From Candidatus Aminicenantota bacterium (GTDB lineage Bacteria > Acidobacteriota > Aminicenantia > Aminicenantales > Aminicenantaceae), in NCBI GenBank assembly GCA_016926925.1, contig JAFGNQ010000387.1, positions 1 to 8,721 of the forward strand: a stretch of DNA of 8,721 bases, in the 5' to 3' direction. The notes under the pieces are model-generated. The model searched no databases, was not told the DNA's origin, and saw only the letters and a list, made by a program, of their open reading frames with translations. The translations under genes and the position numbers were made by a program. Below are positions 1 to 6,695 of this stretch, piece after piece; within the stretch, counting starts at the first letter, position 1, and each line of letters starts with the position of its first letter.

Positions 1-444
1 CCTGTCCATCGGGAGTTTTACCACATGGCCGTCGGAACGATGAAACGTCTCGTACTTGTGGAGTAGAGCTTGGACGATGTATTCTCCGGGCGGAAGCTCG
101 GAAAGGCTCTTCATCGGAAACCCGAAAGCGCCGGCATCGAAAACGGCCTGATCCCCGGGTTTGAGGCCATCGACGTCGATGCCGAAAATGAGCTGCGCAT
201 CCTCGCTGCGGGAACTGATCTGAAAACGGGGCTCCCGGCTTTCATTGTTGGAGATCATGAGAAGCATCCGTCCGTCCAGTGGTCCCGGGTTGAGCTCTTG
301 TGAATAGGAAATGCCGATCCGAAGTTTTGCCTCGGCGTTTTGGGAAACCGGATTGCAGGATGTGAATAATATGACCGCACCTATCGCCATGCTGAAGATA
401 AAAAAATTGAGCGCTAATCCGCCTAGTGACTTTTGTCTTTTCAT
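1..444 (-). CDS. Lipoprotein with esterase-associated N-terminal domain (5' part; runs off the window)
   Basis: An open frame of 148 codons runs from ATG at 444 to the window edge, so the C-terminal part is missing. The start follows a perfect AGGAGG six bases upstream. Residues 1-10 are basic (MKRQK), residues 11-27 are hydrophobic, and a lipobox-like L-F-T-S-C ends at Cys30, which suggests a signal-peptidase II substrate anchored in a membrane. Residues 40-148 contain phrases such as LPPGEYIVQALLHKYETFHR and SDGHVVKLPMD. I recall these from the N-terminal beta domain of secreted putative esterases (alpha/beta-hydrolase fold, enterochelin-esterase-like) in Acidobacteriota- and Gemmatimonadota-type genomes. 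The hydrolase domain itself is not in the window, so the catalytic role is inferred. The lipoprotein call is firmer than the enzyme call. Confidence 0.75.
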   Translation of the reverse strand, partial: MKRQKSLGGLALNFFIFSMAIGAVILFTSCNPVSQNAEAKLRIGISYSQELNPGPLDGRMLLMISNNESREPRFQISSRSEDAQLIFGIDVDGLKPGDQAVFDAGAFGFPMKSLSELPPGEYIVQALLHKYETFHRSDGHVVKLPMDR

Positions 445-450
445 TTCTTG

Positions 451-456
451 TCCTCC
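451..456 (-). promoter_or_regulatory. Ribosome binding site of the lipoprotein gene
   Basis: TCCTCC on the plus strand reads AGGAGG on the minus strand, six bases before ATG at 444. It fixes this start over the internal Met19. Confidence 0.8.
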
Positions 457-466
457 TGTCAGAATG

Positions 467-495
467 AATTAATCATAAATGGAAGTTCTTTTCAA
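467..495 (-). promoter_or_regulatory. Possible promoter of the lipoprotein gene
   Basis: On the minus strand TTGAAA (490-495, five of six consensus bases) is followed after 17 bases by TTAATT (467-472), which is only a weak -10. An overlapping TATGAT (472-477) is a better -10 but has no well-placed -35. The location, just upstream of the ribosome binding site, is sensible. The exact boxes are uncertain. Confidence 0.3.
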
Positions 496-640
496 TGGAA
501 ATCATAGCCGCAAGGGCTCAAATCACGGATGTGTAAATTTAGGAGTCTTGAAATCAGGGACATGTACCGAGTTTCTTAAATCGACAATGGATCCCTTGAT
601 TTGGCTGCCTTTAAAAGAATTTCGAGCCTAAGCAGAAGTT
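496..640. other. Non-coding gap between the lipoprotein and fic genes
   Basis: No convincing reading frame or terminator hairpin is visible. Positions 520-578 carry a sequence that, read on the minus strand, loosely resembles the segment at 1897-1940 on the other side of the fic gene (shared ACAT, TGATT and ATTTA-CATC words). This may be a decayed repeat or element edge, but the match is imperfect. Confidence 0.4.
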
Positions 641-1786
641 TCAATCCTCAACTGGCAAAAAATCATTTTTTCCGAGTGCATCTATTATGCCGCGCAACAG
701 AAAATTGTTGGCAAAACGAATTTCATATTTTCTGCCTTTTTCTATTTTCGAGGCAATCATTCCCTTGTTCTTTAGGTTCCTGATAATTCTGGATATATCG
801 GCTATGTTTCTACTTGGAAATATCTGTTGAATATCGGAGTTAGCTATCTCAATTTTTTCGATAGTCAATTTTAATATTTTGTACTCAATTTCAGTGATGA
901 GCTTTCTTTCGATGGCGTAATTCAGGGCCGGTATCAGGATATGTGATTTTACATAGTCATAATCGGATAGCCGGTCGATTTTTGTAATCTCTCTCTTCAA
1001 TCCTTCAAGCATATAAATGCACCAGCCCAATAAACTTTGATCGTCGCCCTCGTCGGCCCGAGCCAAGGAAGTGTAATATTTTTTCCTATCGCAACAAAAA
1101 ATCGCAGTAGGATTCAAGATCCGAGCGAGATGAACCCTGAAACCTTGTTTGACAAGCATCGCATACGTTAGAAGACGGACAGTTCTGCCGTTCCCGTTAT
1201 CGAATGGATGGATCCAAGCAAAGCGATGGTGTGCCAGAGCCGTCTTAATGAGATGATATTTGGGAGGATCATCGTGAGAGATGAAATTCAGAAGTTCATC
1301 AATATACATTGAAACCTGGCTATTATCGGGAGTAATCAGGTTTGAGCCACCAATTCTTACGGGCGTTCTTCTGTATTCTCCAGGATTTCTGCTGCCTTCT
1401 GTCATAAGATCTTGAACAACAATTTTATGCAGCTCGCTTAGGAATAATCGATTAACAAGAGGATAGTCGTTCAAATGATCATCGATGAAGTTCAAAGCAT
1501 GTTCCATATTTAAAATTTCTTTTACAGGCTCTGAATAACTTGTTTGTCTCTCTATTTTGGTTTCAATATATTCCAGAATCGTCGTGCGATTCCCTTCGAT
1601 ACGTGCAGAGCCAATGCTCTCCAACATGTGAAAAATATCTTTCATTTGAAAGAAAACTCGGGAGGGCGTAGTCCCCCGAGGAGTGCAATTGCGGAGATAA
1701 TCCAGCTCGATTATAAGGTCTGTCGCTTTGCTCTCGAAGGGTGGAGTGATAAGTCTCAAATCAAAGTGTTTGAAATTTTCAGACAT
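641..1786 (-). CDS. Fic family protein, class II, with C-terminal winged helix
   Basis: This is a 381-residue Fic protein, the family that usually transfers AMP from ATP to hydroxyl side chains of target proteins. The active-site motif HPFDNGNGRTVR lies at residues 193-204, with catalytic His193. The N-terminal inhibitory motif (S/T)xxxE(G/N) is present as S60-A-R-I-E64-G65, so it belongs to the class whose own N-terminal helix blocks ATP binding. YRRTPVRIGG at about 138-147 fits the flap that docks the target. Residues of about 300-358 look like a winged helix-turn-helix, suggesting DNA binding. I chose ATG at 1786, preceded by GGGA, over TTG at 1804, because the TTG overlaps the likely promoter -10 box. 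No antitoxin gene is adjacent, as expected for a self-inhibited Fic. The gene is much richer in A+T than its neighbours, which suggests transfer. Its target cannot be inferred. Confidence 0.93.
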   Translation of the reverse strand: MSENFKHFDLRLITPPFESKATDLIIELDYLRNCTPRGTTPSRVFFQMKDIFHMLESIGSARIEGNRTTILEYIETKIERQTSYSEPVKEILNMEHALNFIDDHLNDYPLVNRLFLSELHKIVVQDLMTEGSRNPGEYRRTPVRIGGSNLITPDNSQVSMYIDELLNFISHDDPPKYHLIKTALAHHRFAWIHPFDNGNGRTVRLLTYAMLVKQGFRVHLARILNPTAIFCCDRKKYYTSLARADEGDDQSLLGWCIYMLEGLKREITKIDRLSDYDYVKSHILIPALNYAIERKLITEIEYKILKLTIEKIEIANSDIQQIFPSRNIADISRIIRNLKNKGMIASKIEKGRKYEIRFANNFLLRGIIDALGKNDFLPVED

Positions 1787-1803
1787 TGTGAATCCCGTTT
1801 TCA

Positions 1804-1832
1804 AGAATAGAATAATTGAGTGCTAAAGTCAA
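1804..1832 (-). promoter_or_regulatory. Likely promoter of the fic gene
   Basis: On the minus strand TTGACT (1827-1832) is followed, after exactly 17 bases, by TATTCT (1804-1809). Transcription would begin near 1797-1799 and leave a leader of about a dozen bases before ATG 1786. This supports the ATG start over the upstream TTG at 1804. Confidence 0.55.
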
Positions 1833-2056
1833 TAACATTTGACATATAGTATTTTATAATATTCTATTTGAATAAATTAGATGAATCAGTAGCATTGGAA
1901 CATTTAACATTTTTGATTCTCGACATTTAACATCACAGACCATAACGGATTCAATTTCAGAAGTCATGAGGGGCGCATTTTTGCCCATGTTTCTGCAATC
2001 GGTCCTTACGGCTATTCCGTTTTGGATGCACTTGCTGTATAAGGACTGCGGTTCGT
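1833..2056. other. A+T-rich gap between divergent fic and S9 peptidase genes
   Basis: Together with the two promoters, this is the longest stretch without an established gene (1787-2120, 334 bases). It holds three near-identical 11-base words at 1835-1933 and a short GGGC...GCCC inverted repeat near 1970-1985. A 52-codon open frame at 1966-2124 overlaps the peptidase start but has no recognisable domain or good ribosome binding site. Minus-strand frames here resemble no known protein. Confidence 0.5.
1835..1933 (+). repeat. Three copies of an 11-base word, ACATTTAACAT
   Basis: ACATTTAACAT occurs exactly at 1900-1910 and 1923-1933, starts 23 bases apart. A one-mismatch copy (ACATTTGACAT) lies at 1835-1845, just upstream of the fic promoter. 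The 23-base phase is close to two DNA helical turns, which would suit a regulator, but remnants of a mobile element are equally possible. Confidence 0.5.
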
Positions 2057-2086
2057 TTGACACTGATCCCCGGCATTATGTATATA
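2057..2086 (+). promoter_or_regulatory. Likely promoter of the S9 peptidase gene
   Basis: A perfect TTGACA (2057-2062) is followed after 18 bases by TATATA (2081-2086, four of six bases). The predicted transcript start near 2093 leaves about 28 bases before ATG 2121. Confidence 0.6.
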
Positions 2087-2107
2087 TGTTTCATTGTACT
2101 CAAACGA

Positions 2108-2112
2108 AAGGA
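2108..2112 (+). promoter_or_regulatory. Ribosome binding site of the S9 peptidase gene
   Basis: AAGGA ends eight bases before ATG 2121. It decides against the in-frame TTG at 2094, which lies at the predicted transcript start and has no such site. Confidence 0.65.
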
Positions 2113-2120
2113 AAAAAGAA

Positions 2121-4733
2121 ATGAACCCAAAGCGCAGCCATGTAAAAATGCGGCGGATTTTTCCCGGACTTTTATTGTTTGCAGCCTTTTTCGGCCTGAT
2201 CGTCTCGACCGGCCGCCTCGAGGCCCAGGATAACCGGGTCAAGAAAGCAAATTATGAGTTGGCGGCCCGATTCGCGCCCGAAAAGTTGGATAAAATGATT
2301 TTTGATACGTCGGTAGAACCGCACTGGCTCGAAAAAAGCGACCGGTTCTGGTATAGCTATAAAACCGGCAATGGCCGGACATTTTACCTTGTCGACCCGC
2401 TCCGCAAAACGAAGCAACCCCTGTTCGACAATGTCAAGATGGCTGCGCAGCTCACCGAGCTCAGCAAATTCCCCTATGATGCGGAGCACCTTCCCATCGA
2501 AACGATTGAATTCATCAAGAATGACCAAGTCATCCGCTTCAAGATCGAACCTCCTTATGAGGTCCGCCCCTCGGTTCTCAAAGAGACTCAGGCCGGAGAA
2601 GAAGAAAAGGAACCCAAAAAGAACCTGCTTTTCTTCGAATACGAACTGGCCACGGGAAAGCTCGTCTGGCTCGAAGGCTATGAAGAACCTTCGGCAAAGC
2701 CTGTTTGGGCTTCGGTCTCTCCCGATAAAAAGACCGTCATCTTTGCCCGGAATCACAATCTCTTTATGATGGACGCTGACAATTACCAGAAGGTTCTAAA
2801 AGATCCCGAAGCAAAGGACATCGTCGAACAGCAGCTGACCACGGACGGAGAGGAGAACTACAGTTTTGCCGAAAGAGGTCGAGGCGAGCACTACGAGACC
2901 AATGTCGAAAAAATAAAAAACAAGGACAAGCGGAAGGCGACCGGTGTCATCTGGTCGAAAGACTCGAAAAAATTCGCGCTGATCAGAGACGATTCGCGAA
3001 AAGTCAACGATCTGTGGGTCATCAATTCCGTGGCCGAACCGCGTCCCACTCTCGAGACGTATAAATACGCCATGCCCGGGGAGCCCGACGTCCCCCAGTT
3101 CGAAATCCTGATTTTCGACCGCGATACGAAAGCCCGGGTCAAAGTCAAGGTAGACCGGTTCAAAGACCAACAGGTCGACATCTTGAGGGCTCCGATCCCG
3201 GCCCGGTCCCGATACGACGAAGGAGCGACCTCCCCTTGGCTTTCAGACACATCAGACAAGCTTTATTGTGCCCGGATCAGCCGGGATATGATGAAGCTAG
3301 ACGTCTGCGTCGCCGACACCGCCACAGGGGATGTCCGGGTGCTCATCGAAGAACGGTCGAACACATACATCGCCTACACATTCTATGCCTACTGGCAGCC
3401 TTTGACGATCCTGGCCGACGGCCAGGAACTCATCCATTGGTCGGAGCGGGACGGCTGGAGTCATTACTACCTCTATGATGGAAACGGCCGCTTGAAAAAC
3501 CGGATCACCCCGGGGCCGTTCAACTGCCAGAACATCGAGGGAGTGGACGAGAAAAACCGTGTTCTATATTTTACGGCTTGCGGCCGAGAACAGAATGAGA
3601 ATCCGTATTATCAGCATCTCTATCGGGTCAACCTGGACGGCACCGGACTGACGCTCCTGTCCCCGGAAAACTCCAATCATTCGATCGTCCTCAGCGATTC
3701 CAGGCACCATTTCATCGATAATTACTCACGGGTGGACACCACACCCAAATCCATCCTTCGGGACGCCTTGGGCAAACAGCTCCTGGACCTGGAGACGGCC
3801 GATCTGTCCGTTCTTTTGGACGCCGGTTTCAAGTTCGCTGAGCCCTTCCAGGTCAAGGCCGATGATGGAGTGACCGATCTCTACGGCGTGATGTGGAAAC
3901 CGTTTGATTTTGATCCCAATAAAAAGTATCCGGTGATCCTATGGGTGTATCCCGGCCCGCAGACCGAAGAAGTGGTTCAATCCTTTCCCCATGTGAAGGC
4001 GAATCTGGCCGATGGCTATGACGTCCTTTTTTCCTACAAGAATCCAGGACTAGCTCAATTTGGTTTCATCGTGATCGAAGTGGGCAACCGGGGCGGAAGC
4101 CCGATGCGCTCCAAGTGGTATCAGAACTACGGCTATGGCAACCTCAGGGACTACGGCCTGGCAGACAAGAAAGCCGCCGTCGAACACCTGGCGTCCCGTT
4201 TTCCCTATATCGATGCCGATAAAGTAGGCATCTTCGGCCATTCGGGAGGCGGATTCATGTCCACGGCCGCCATGCTGGTCTATCCGGATTTTTTCAAGGC
4301 AGCCGTTTCGGTGTCAGGCAACCACGACAACAATGTATACAACTACATGTGGAGCGAGACGCATCACGGCGTCAAAGAGGTCGTGGACAAGGACGGAAAG
4401 ATCCGCTTCGAATACTCGATCGATAAAAATTCAGAGATCGCTAAAAACTTGAAAGGCCGTCTCCTGCTCGTCACCGGGGACATCGATGATAACGTTCATC
4501 CCGCCGGAACCTTGAGGGTTGCCAACGCCCTGATCAAGGCGAACAAGCGGTTTGATTTTTTTATTTTGCCGGGGATCACGCACAGCTATACCGACATGTT
4601 CCCTTATCTTTTCTGGTTGGCCGGTGATTATTTCTGCAAAAACCTGATCGGAGACAACGACACGAGCGTGGATATTCTCCAGCTCAATATGGAGAAGGAA
4701 CAGGTAGGAGAAAAGACGCTCAACCGGAATTGA
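2121..4733 (+). CDS. Secreted S9 family (DPP IV-like) peptidase
   Basis: The 870-residue product starts with a signal peptide: basic MNPKRSHVKMRR, a hydrophobic core at 14-30, and probable cleavage near A35-Q36. It should act in the periplasm or outside the cell. Residues of about 95-560 form the beta-propeller type found in DPP IV-like S9 enzymes. Residues from about 575 form the alpha/beta-hydrolase domain. The nucleophile is Ser708 in GHSGGG, the acid is Asp789 in GDIDDNVH, and the base is His821 in GITHSY. The Ser-Asp and Asp-His spacings (81 and 32) closely match human DPP IV (78 and 32). Tyr610 in VYPGPQ fits the oxyanion-hole tyrosine. The propeller lacks a clear copy of the acidic pair in the bacterial DPP IV motif DWVYEEE, so strict dipeptidyl-peptidase specificity is not assured. 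It has its own promoter and terminator and converges on the spermidine-synthase fusion gene. Confidence 0.93.
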   Translation: MNPKRSHVKMRRIFPGLLLFAAFFGLIVSTGRLEAQDNRVKKANYELAARFAPEKLDKMIFDTSVEPHWLEKSDRFWYSYKTGNGRTFYLVDPLRKTKQPLFDNVKMAAQLTELSKFPYDAEHLPIETIEFIKNDQVIRFKIEPPYEVRPSVLKETQAGEEEKEPKKNLLFFEYELATGKLVWLEGYEEPSAKPVWASVSPDKKTVIFARNHNLFMMDADNYQKVLKDPEAKDIVEQQLTTDGEENYSFAERGRGEHYETNVEKIKNKDKRKATGVIWSKDSKKFALIRDDSRKVNDLWVINSVAEPRPTLETYKYAMPGEPDVPQFEILIFDRDTKARVKVKVDRFKDQQVDILRAPIPARSRYDEGATSPWLSDTSDKLYCARISRDMMKLDVCVADTATGDVRVLIEERSNTYIAYTFYAYWQPLTILADGQELIHWSERDGWSHYYLYDGNGRLKNRITPGPFNCQNIEGVDEKNRVLYFTACGREQNENPYYQHLYRVNLDGTGLTLLSPENSNHSIVLSDSRHHFIDNYSRVDTTPKSILRDALGKQLLDLETADLSVLLDAGFKFAEPFQVKADDGVTDLYGVMWKPFDFDPNKKYPVILWVYPGPQTEEVVQSFPHVKANLADGYDVLFSYKNPGLAQFGFIVIEVGNRGGSPMRSKWYQNYGYGNLRDYGLADKKAAVEHLASRFPYIDADKVGIFGHSGGGFMSTAAMLVYPDFFKAAVSVSGNHDNNVYNYMWSETHHGVKEVVDKDGKIRFEYSIDKNSEIAKNLKGRLLLVTGDIDDNVHPAGTLRVANALIKANKRFDFFILPGITHSYTDMFPYLFWLAGDYFCKNLIGDNDTSVDILQLNMEKEQVGEKTLNRN

Positions 4734-4748
4734 TCGGCAAATCTAGAA

Positions 4749-4773
4749 CGCGGAATTCTGCGATTTCCTTTTT
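4749..4773 (+). terminator. Probable intrinsic terminator of the S9 peptidase gene
   Basis: CGCGGAATTCTGCG (4749-4762) folds into a five-pair stem including one G-U pair, with an AAUU loop. It is followed by TTTCCTTTTT (4764-4773). The stem is short, but its place 16 bases after the stop codon and the T-rich tail fit. Confidence 0.45.
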
Positions 4774-4776
4774 ATG

Positions 4777-4800
4777 ACGCCTCTTCATCTCCACAGGCGT
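4777..4800. other. Inverted repeat between convergent genes
   Basis: ACGCCT (4777-4782) and AGGCGT (4795-4800) are perfect inverted copies with a 12-base loop. Neither strand has a T-run after the stem, so a Rho-independent terminator is not well supported. It lies 48 bases past the stop of the leftward fusion gene. Confidence 0.25.
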
Positions 4801-4847
4801 AACTTTGCGATGGGGAGTTTGGATATTTTTGGGGGCGGCCGTTATAA

Positions 4848-6638
4848 TCACTTCAAAGATGTCGAATAGGGAAAGAGCACTGTGTTGTCGGCGATCTCGG
4901 CGATATTCCGGCTCTTAAAGCCTCTCGGCAGGATCCAGCAGACGGCGTATCCGCCTCGGAAATATTTGAGGGCGCTATCAACGACTTTCTTGAGAGGGAA
5001 GGTTTCTTGGCTGACGATATTCATGACGATCATCAGCCAGTTCATGGAATAGTGGCTGATGTTCGAGCCGGTACGGAGGAATTGGATGACGGACGGGCCC
5101 GCTGTCTTTTTCTTGGCGTGGCCGAATTCAGGGCTGTCCGTTTTCCCCAGTGGTGCCAGGCCGCTTGCATTGATGAACTCCGAGGATGCCCACCGGGCGA
5201 CAGTGTCGCAGTTCGAGATCCGGGAATAGGAACAGTCGTAGATATCCATGATGAGTTCCCAGGCGGAGGAAAAGCCGCTTTCCATCGGCAGCTTGAAATC
5301 AGGCGAAAAGGCGGTTGCGCTCGAAATGAGCCTGGGCCGGTGAATCTTGGAGACGATGTCTGTTCCTGGGTCTCCAGATTTTTTAAGAGCAGCCTTATAA
5401 ATTTTGCATTGTTTCCGGATCTGTTCGACGCCGGCGAAGGAGCCACGAGGAAGGCTCCAGCACACTGCGGATTCGGCGCCGAAATAACCCAAAGAAAAAT
5501 CCACGGCTTCCTCTGCCGGCAGGGTGGCGCAGGTGAAGATATTGGAGCTGGCGATGCCCCCGAAACGGCGGTAGCTGATGGCGCTGGTCTCTATGTATTG
5601 AACGAGCGTATCGCCTTCCCCGAACTCGGGTCGAGAAATCAAGGGATCACCGTAAGCGACCATGCGGATAGCCCGGCAGGTCTCCCGGCTCCACTTTTTG
5701 ACTTGATGGGCAGTCGGTCGCTTGCCGCCGGGCAATGCGATATCCATGACGATCTCTTCACCGTATTTGTCGAGCTCGAGACGTTTCCGGAATTCAGGGT
5801 AGGGATTGGCCGGAATGGCGGGAGTGTACCAGTTCATCTTGATGCCAAAGCGCTTGAAATTCTTTTTCGCATTCCGTTCGGCGTTCCTGAAGAGATGCTT
5901 GCCTTTGGAGCCTGCGGTCAGGCTGAAGGGGCCGCCCAAATAGCTAACGTTGGCGAACTGGACGACGCGGACATCGTCGAAGGTCCGCTCGATCTGGCGC
6001 CAGCTTCCGGGCGCTTCAAACGGTTGAAGGATGAGCGCCCCTGTCTGATGGATGGTGATGCCCTGGTCCTTCAACGCATCCTTGACGCTTTCATAAAAAC
6101 TGGTATTGAAAAGGCTCTTGGCCGGCCCTATCGGGTCCGTAGAGTCGATGATCACTACATCGCACTTTCCCTTCAATTTGCGAATGATCTCGGCGCCGTC
6201 GCCGATGATGAGCTCGAAACGCGGGTCGTCGAAGACACCTTCCGAGACAGACGGCATATGTTCCCTGCATAGGTCTACGACCACCTTGTCGATTTCGACC
6301 ATGGTCACTTTTTTTATGTAATTGTGGCGGAGGACCTCCCTGGCGACACCCCCGTCTCCTCCGCCGATGATGAGCACATGATCGGCCGGTTCGGGGAGTG
6401 CGAAGAGCGGCCAATGGGCGATCCATTCGTGGTAGATCCCTTCGTCTTCCTCTGCGAGTTGGACGATGCCGTCGAGGATGAGAACGCGTCCCAGCCGGTC
6501 CGTTTCCAGGATCATCATTTTTTGAAGGCCGGTGTCCGTTTCGGGGACGATAACCTTGGACACTTCAAATCCGTAGGTGATATCGCTGTAAAGTTCCTCG
6601 AAGAACCATAACTTTCTGCCTTTTTTTATCAGTCCCAA
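4848..6638 (-). CDS. Spermidine synthase fused to two tandem SpeD-like domains
   Basis: Residues 1 to about 290 form an aminopropyltransferase (SpeE), which moves an aminopropyl group from decarboxylated AdoMet to putrescine or a similar amine. Visible are Gln60 in LDGIVQ, the YHEW helix at 69-72, GGGDGG at 92-97, VEID at 114-117, and DSTDPIGPA at 165-173 with catalytic Asp165 and Asp168. SpeE normally ends near here. Residues of about 294-399 and 460-573 are two related copies resembling AdoMet decarboxylase (SpeD), sharing MDI, PEFG, T-S-x-I-S-like and AVCWxLPRG blocks. FTC at 368-370 in copy 1 fits the SpeD catalytic cysteine; copy 2 lacks it. The Glu-Ser self-cleavage pair is not clearly conserved in either copy. 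The start is TTG, supported by AAGGAG seven bases upstream. The SpeE call is firm. Activity of the SpeD-like part is open: decarboxylation, altered substrate or regulation. It lies 57 bases after a GIY-YIG gene on the same strand. Confidence 0.9.
   Translation of the reverse strand: MGLIKKGRKLWFFEELYSDITYGFEVSKVIVPETDTGLQKMMILETDRLGRVLILDGIVQLAEEDEGIYHEWIAHWPLFALPEPADHVLIIGGGDGGVAREVLRHNYIKKVTMVEIDKVVVDLCREHMPSVSEGVFDDPRFELIIGDGAEIIRKLKGKCDVVIIDSTDPIGPAKSLFNTSFYESVKDALKDQGITIHQTGALILQPFEAPGSWRQIERTFDDVRVVQFANVSYLGGPFSLTAGSKGKHLFRNAERNAKKNFKRFGIKMNWYTPAIPANPYPEFRKRLELDKYGEEIVMDIALPGGKRPTAHQVKKWSRETCRAIRMVAYGDPLISRPEFGEGDTLVQYIETSAISYRRFGGIASSNIFTCATLPAEEAVDFSLGYFGAESAVCWSLPRGSFAGVEQIRKQCKIYKAALKKSGDPGTDIVSKIHRPRLISSATAFSPDFKLPMESGFSSAWELIMDIYDCSYSRISNCDTVARWASSEFINASGLAPLGKTDSPEFGHAKKKTAGPSVIQFLRTGSNISHYSMNWLMIVMNIVSQETFPLKKVVDSALKYFRGGYAVCWILPRGFKSRNIAEIADNTVLFPYSTSLK
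4920..5261 (-). repeat. SpeD-like domain, copy 2 (protein-level repeat)
   Basis: This encodes residues 460-573. WELIMDIYDCS resembles the N-terminal strand of SpeD and of copy 1. DSPEFG, LRTGSNIS and AVCWILPRG match copy 1 in order and approximate spacing. The FTC cysteine and the glutamate before the serine are absent, so this copy is the more degenerate one. Confidence 0.65.
5442..5759 (-). repeat. SpeD-like domain, copy 1 (protein-level repeat)
   Basis: This encodes residues 294-399 of the fusion protein. It runs from EEIVMDI through SRPEFG, YIETSAIS and NIFTC to AVCWSLPRG. FTC recalls the SpeD FTCG with its catalytic Cys. The residue before Ser352 is Thr351, with Glu350 one further back, instead of the usual Glu-Ser pair. 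Confidence 0.65.
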
Positions 6639-6645
6639 GGCGATT

Positions 6646-6651
6646 CTCCTT
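6646..6651 (-). promoter_or_regulatory. Ribosome binding site that fixes a TTG start for the speE fusion
   Basis: AAGGAG on the minus strand lies seven bases upstream of TTG 6638. The next in-frame ATG is at residue 41, inside the conserved SpeE N-terminal domain, so TTG is the real start. Confidence 0.75.
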
Positions 6652-6656
6652 TTGTA

Positions 6657-6665
6657 ATTGTATCA
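6657..6665 (-). promoter_or_regulatory. Possible extended -10 promoter before the speE fusion
   Basis: The minus strand reads TGATACAAT, that is, an extended TGn plus TACAAT, five of six -10 bases. No -35 is evident. The transcript would start just ahead of the ribosome binding site. Read-through from the upstream gene is an alternative. Confidence 0.3.
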
Positions 6666-6695
6666 CTTCCCGAATTCTCGGAGTTTCCGCACATA

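Noticed and set aside
70..303. 77-codon plus-strand frame at the left edge
   Set aside because: It is antisense to the lipoprotein gene, which has a perfect ribosome binding site and a signal sequence.
1787..1804. Upstream TTG start for the Fic protein
   Set aside because: It overlaps the likely -10 box and has no ribosome binding site, while ATG 1786 has GGGA at a sensible distance.
641..1933. Fic plus antitoxin module
   Set aside because: No small antitoxin-like gene is adjacent, and the inhibitory motif is inside the Fic protein itself.
1854..2063. 69-codon minus-strand frame in the fic-peptidase gap
   Set aside because: No ribosome binding site, no recognisable motif, and it spans the repeats and the peptidase promoter.
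2172..2756. 194-codon minus-strand frame inside the peptidase gene
   Set aside because: It is antisense to the conserved S9 propeller and shows no domain of its own.
4777..4800. Rho-independent terminator for the speE fusion
   Set aside because: The inverted repeat is real, but no T-run follows it on the minus strand, so it is listed only as an inverted repeat.
5007..6272. 421-codon plus-strand open frame opposite the speE fusion
   Set aside because: It lies entirely antisense to a gene with clear SpeE motifs, has no recognisable domain, and its composition fits a mirror of G+C-rich codons on the other strand.
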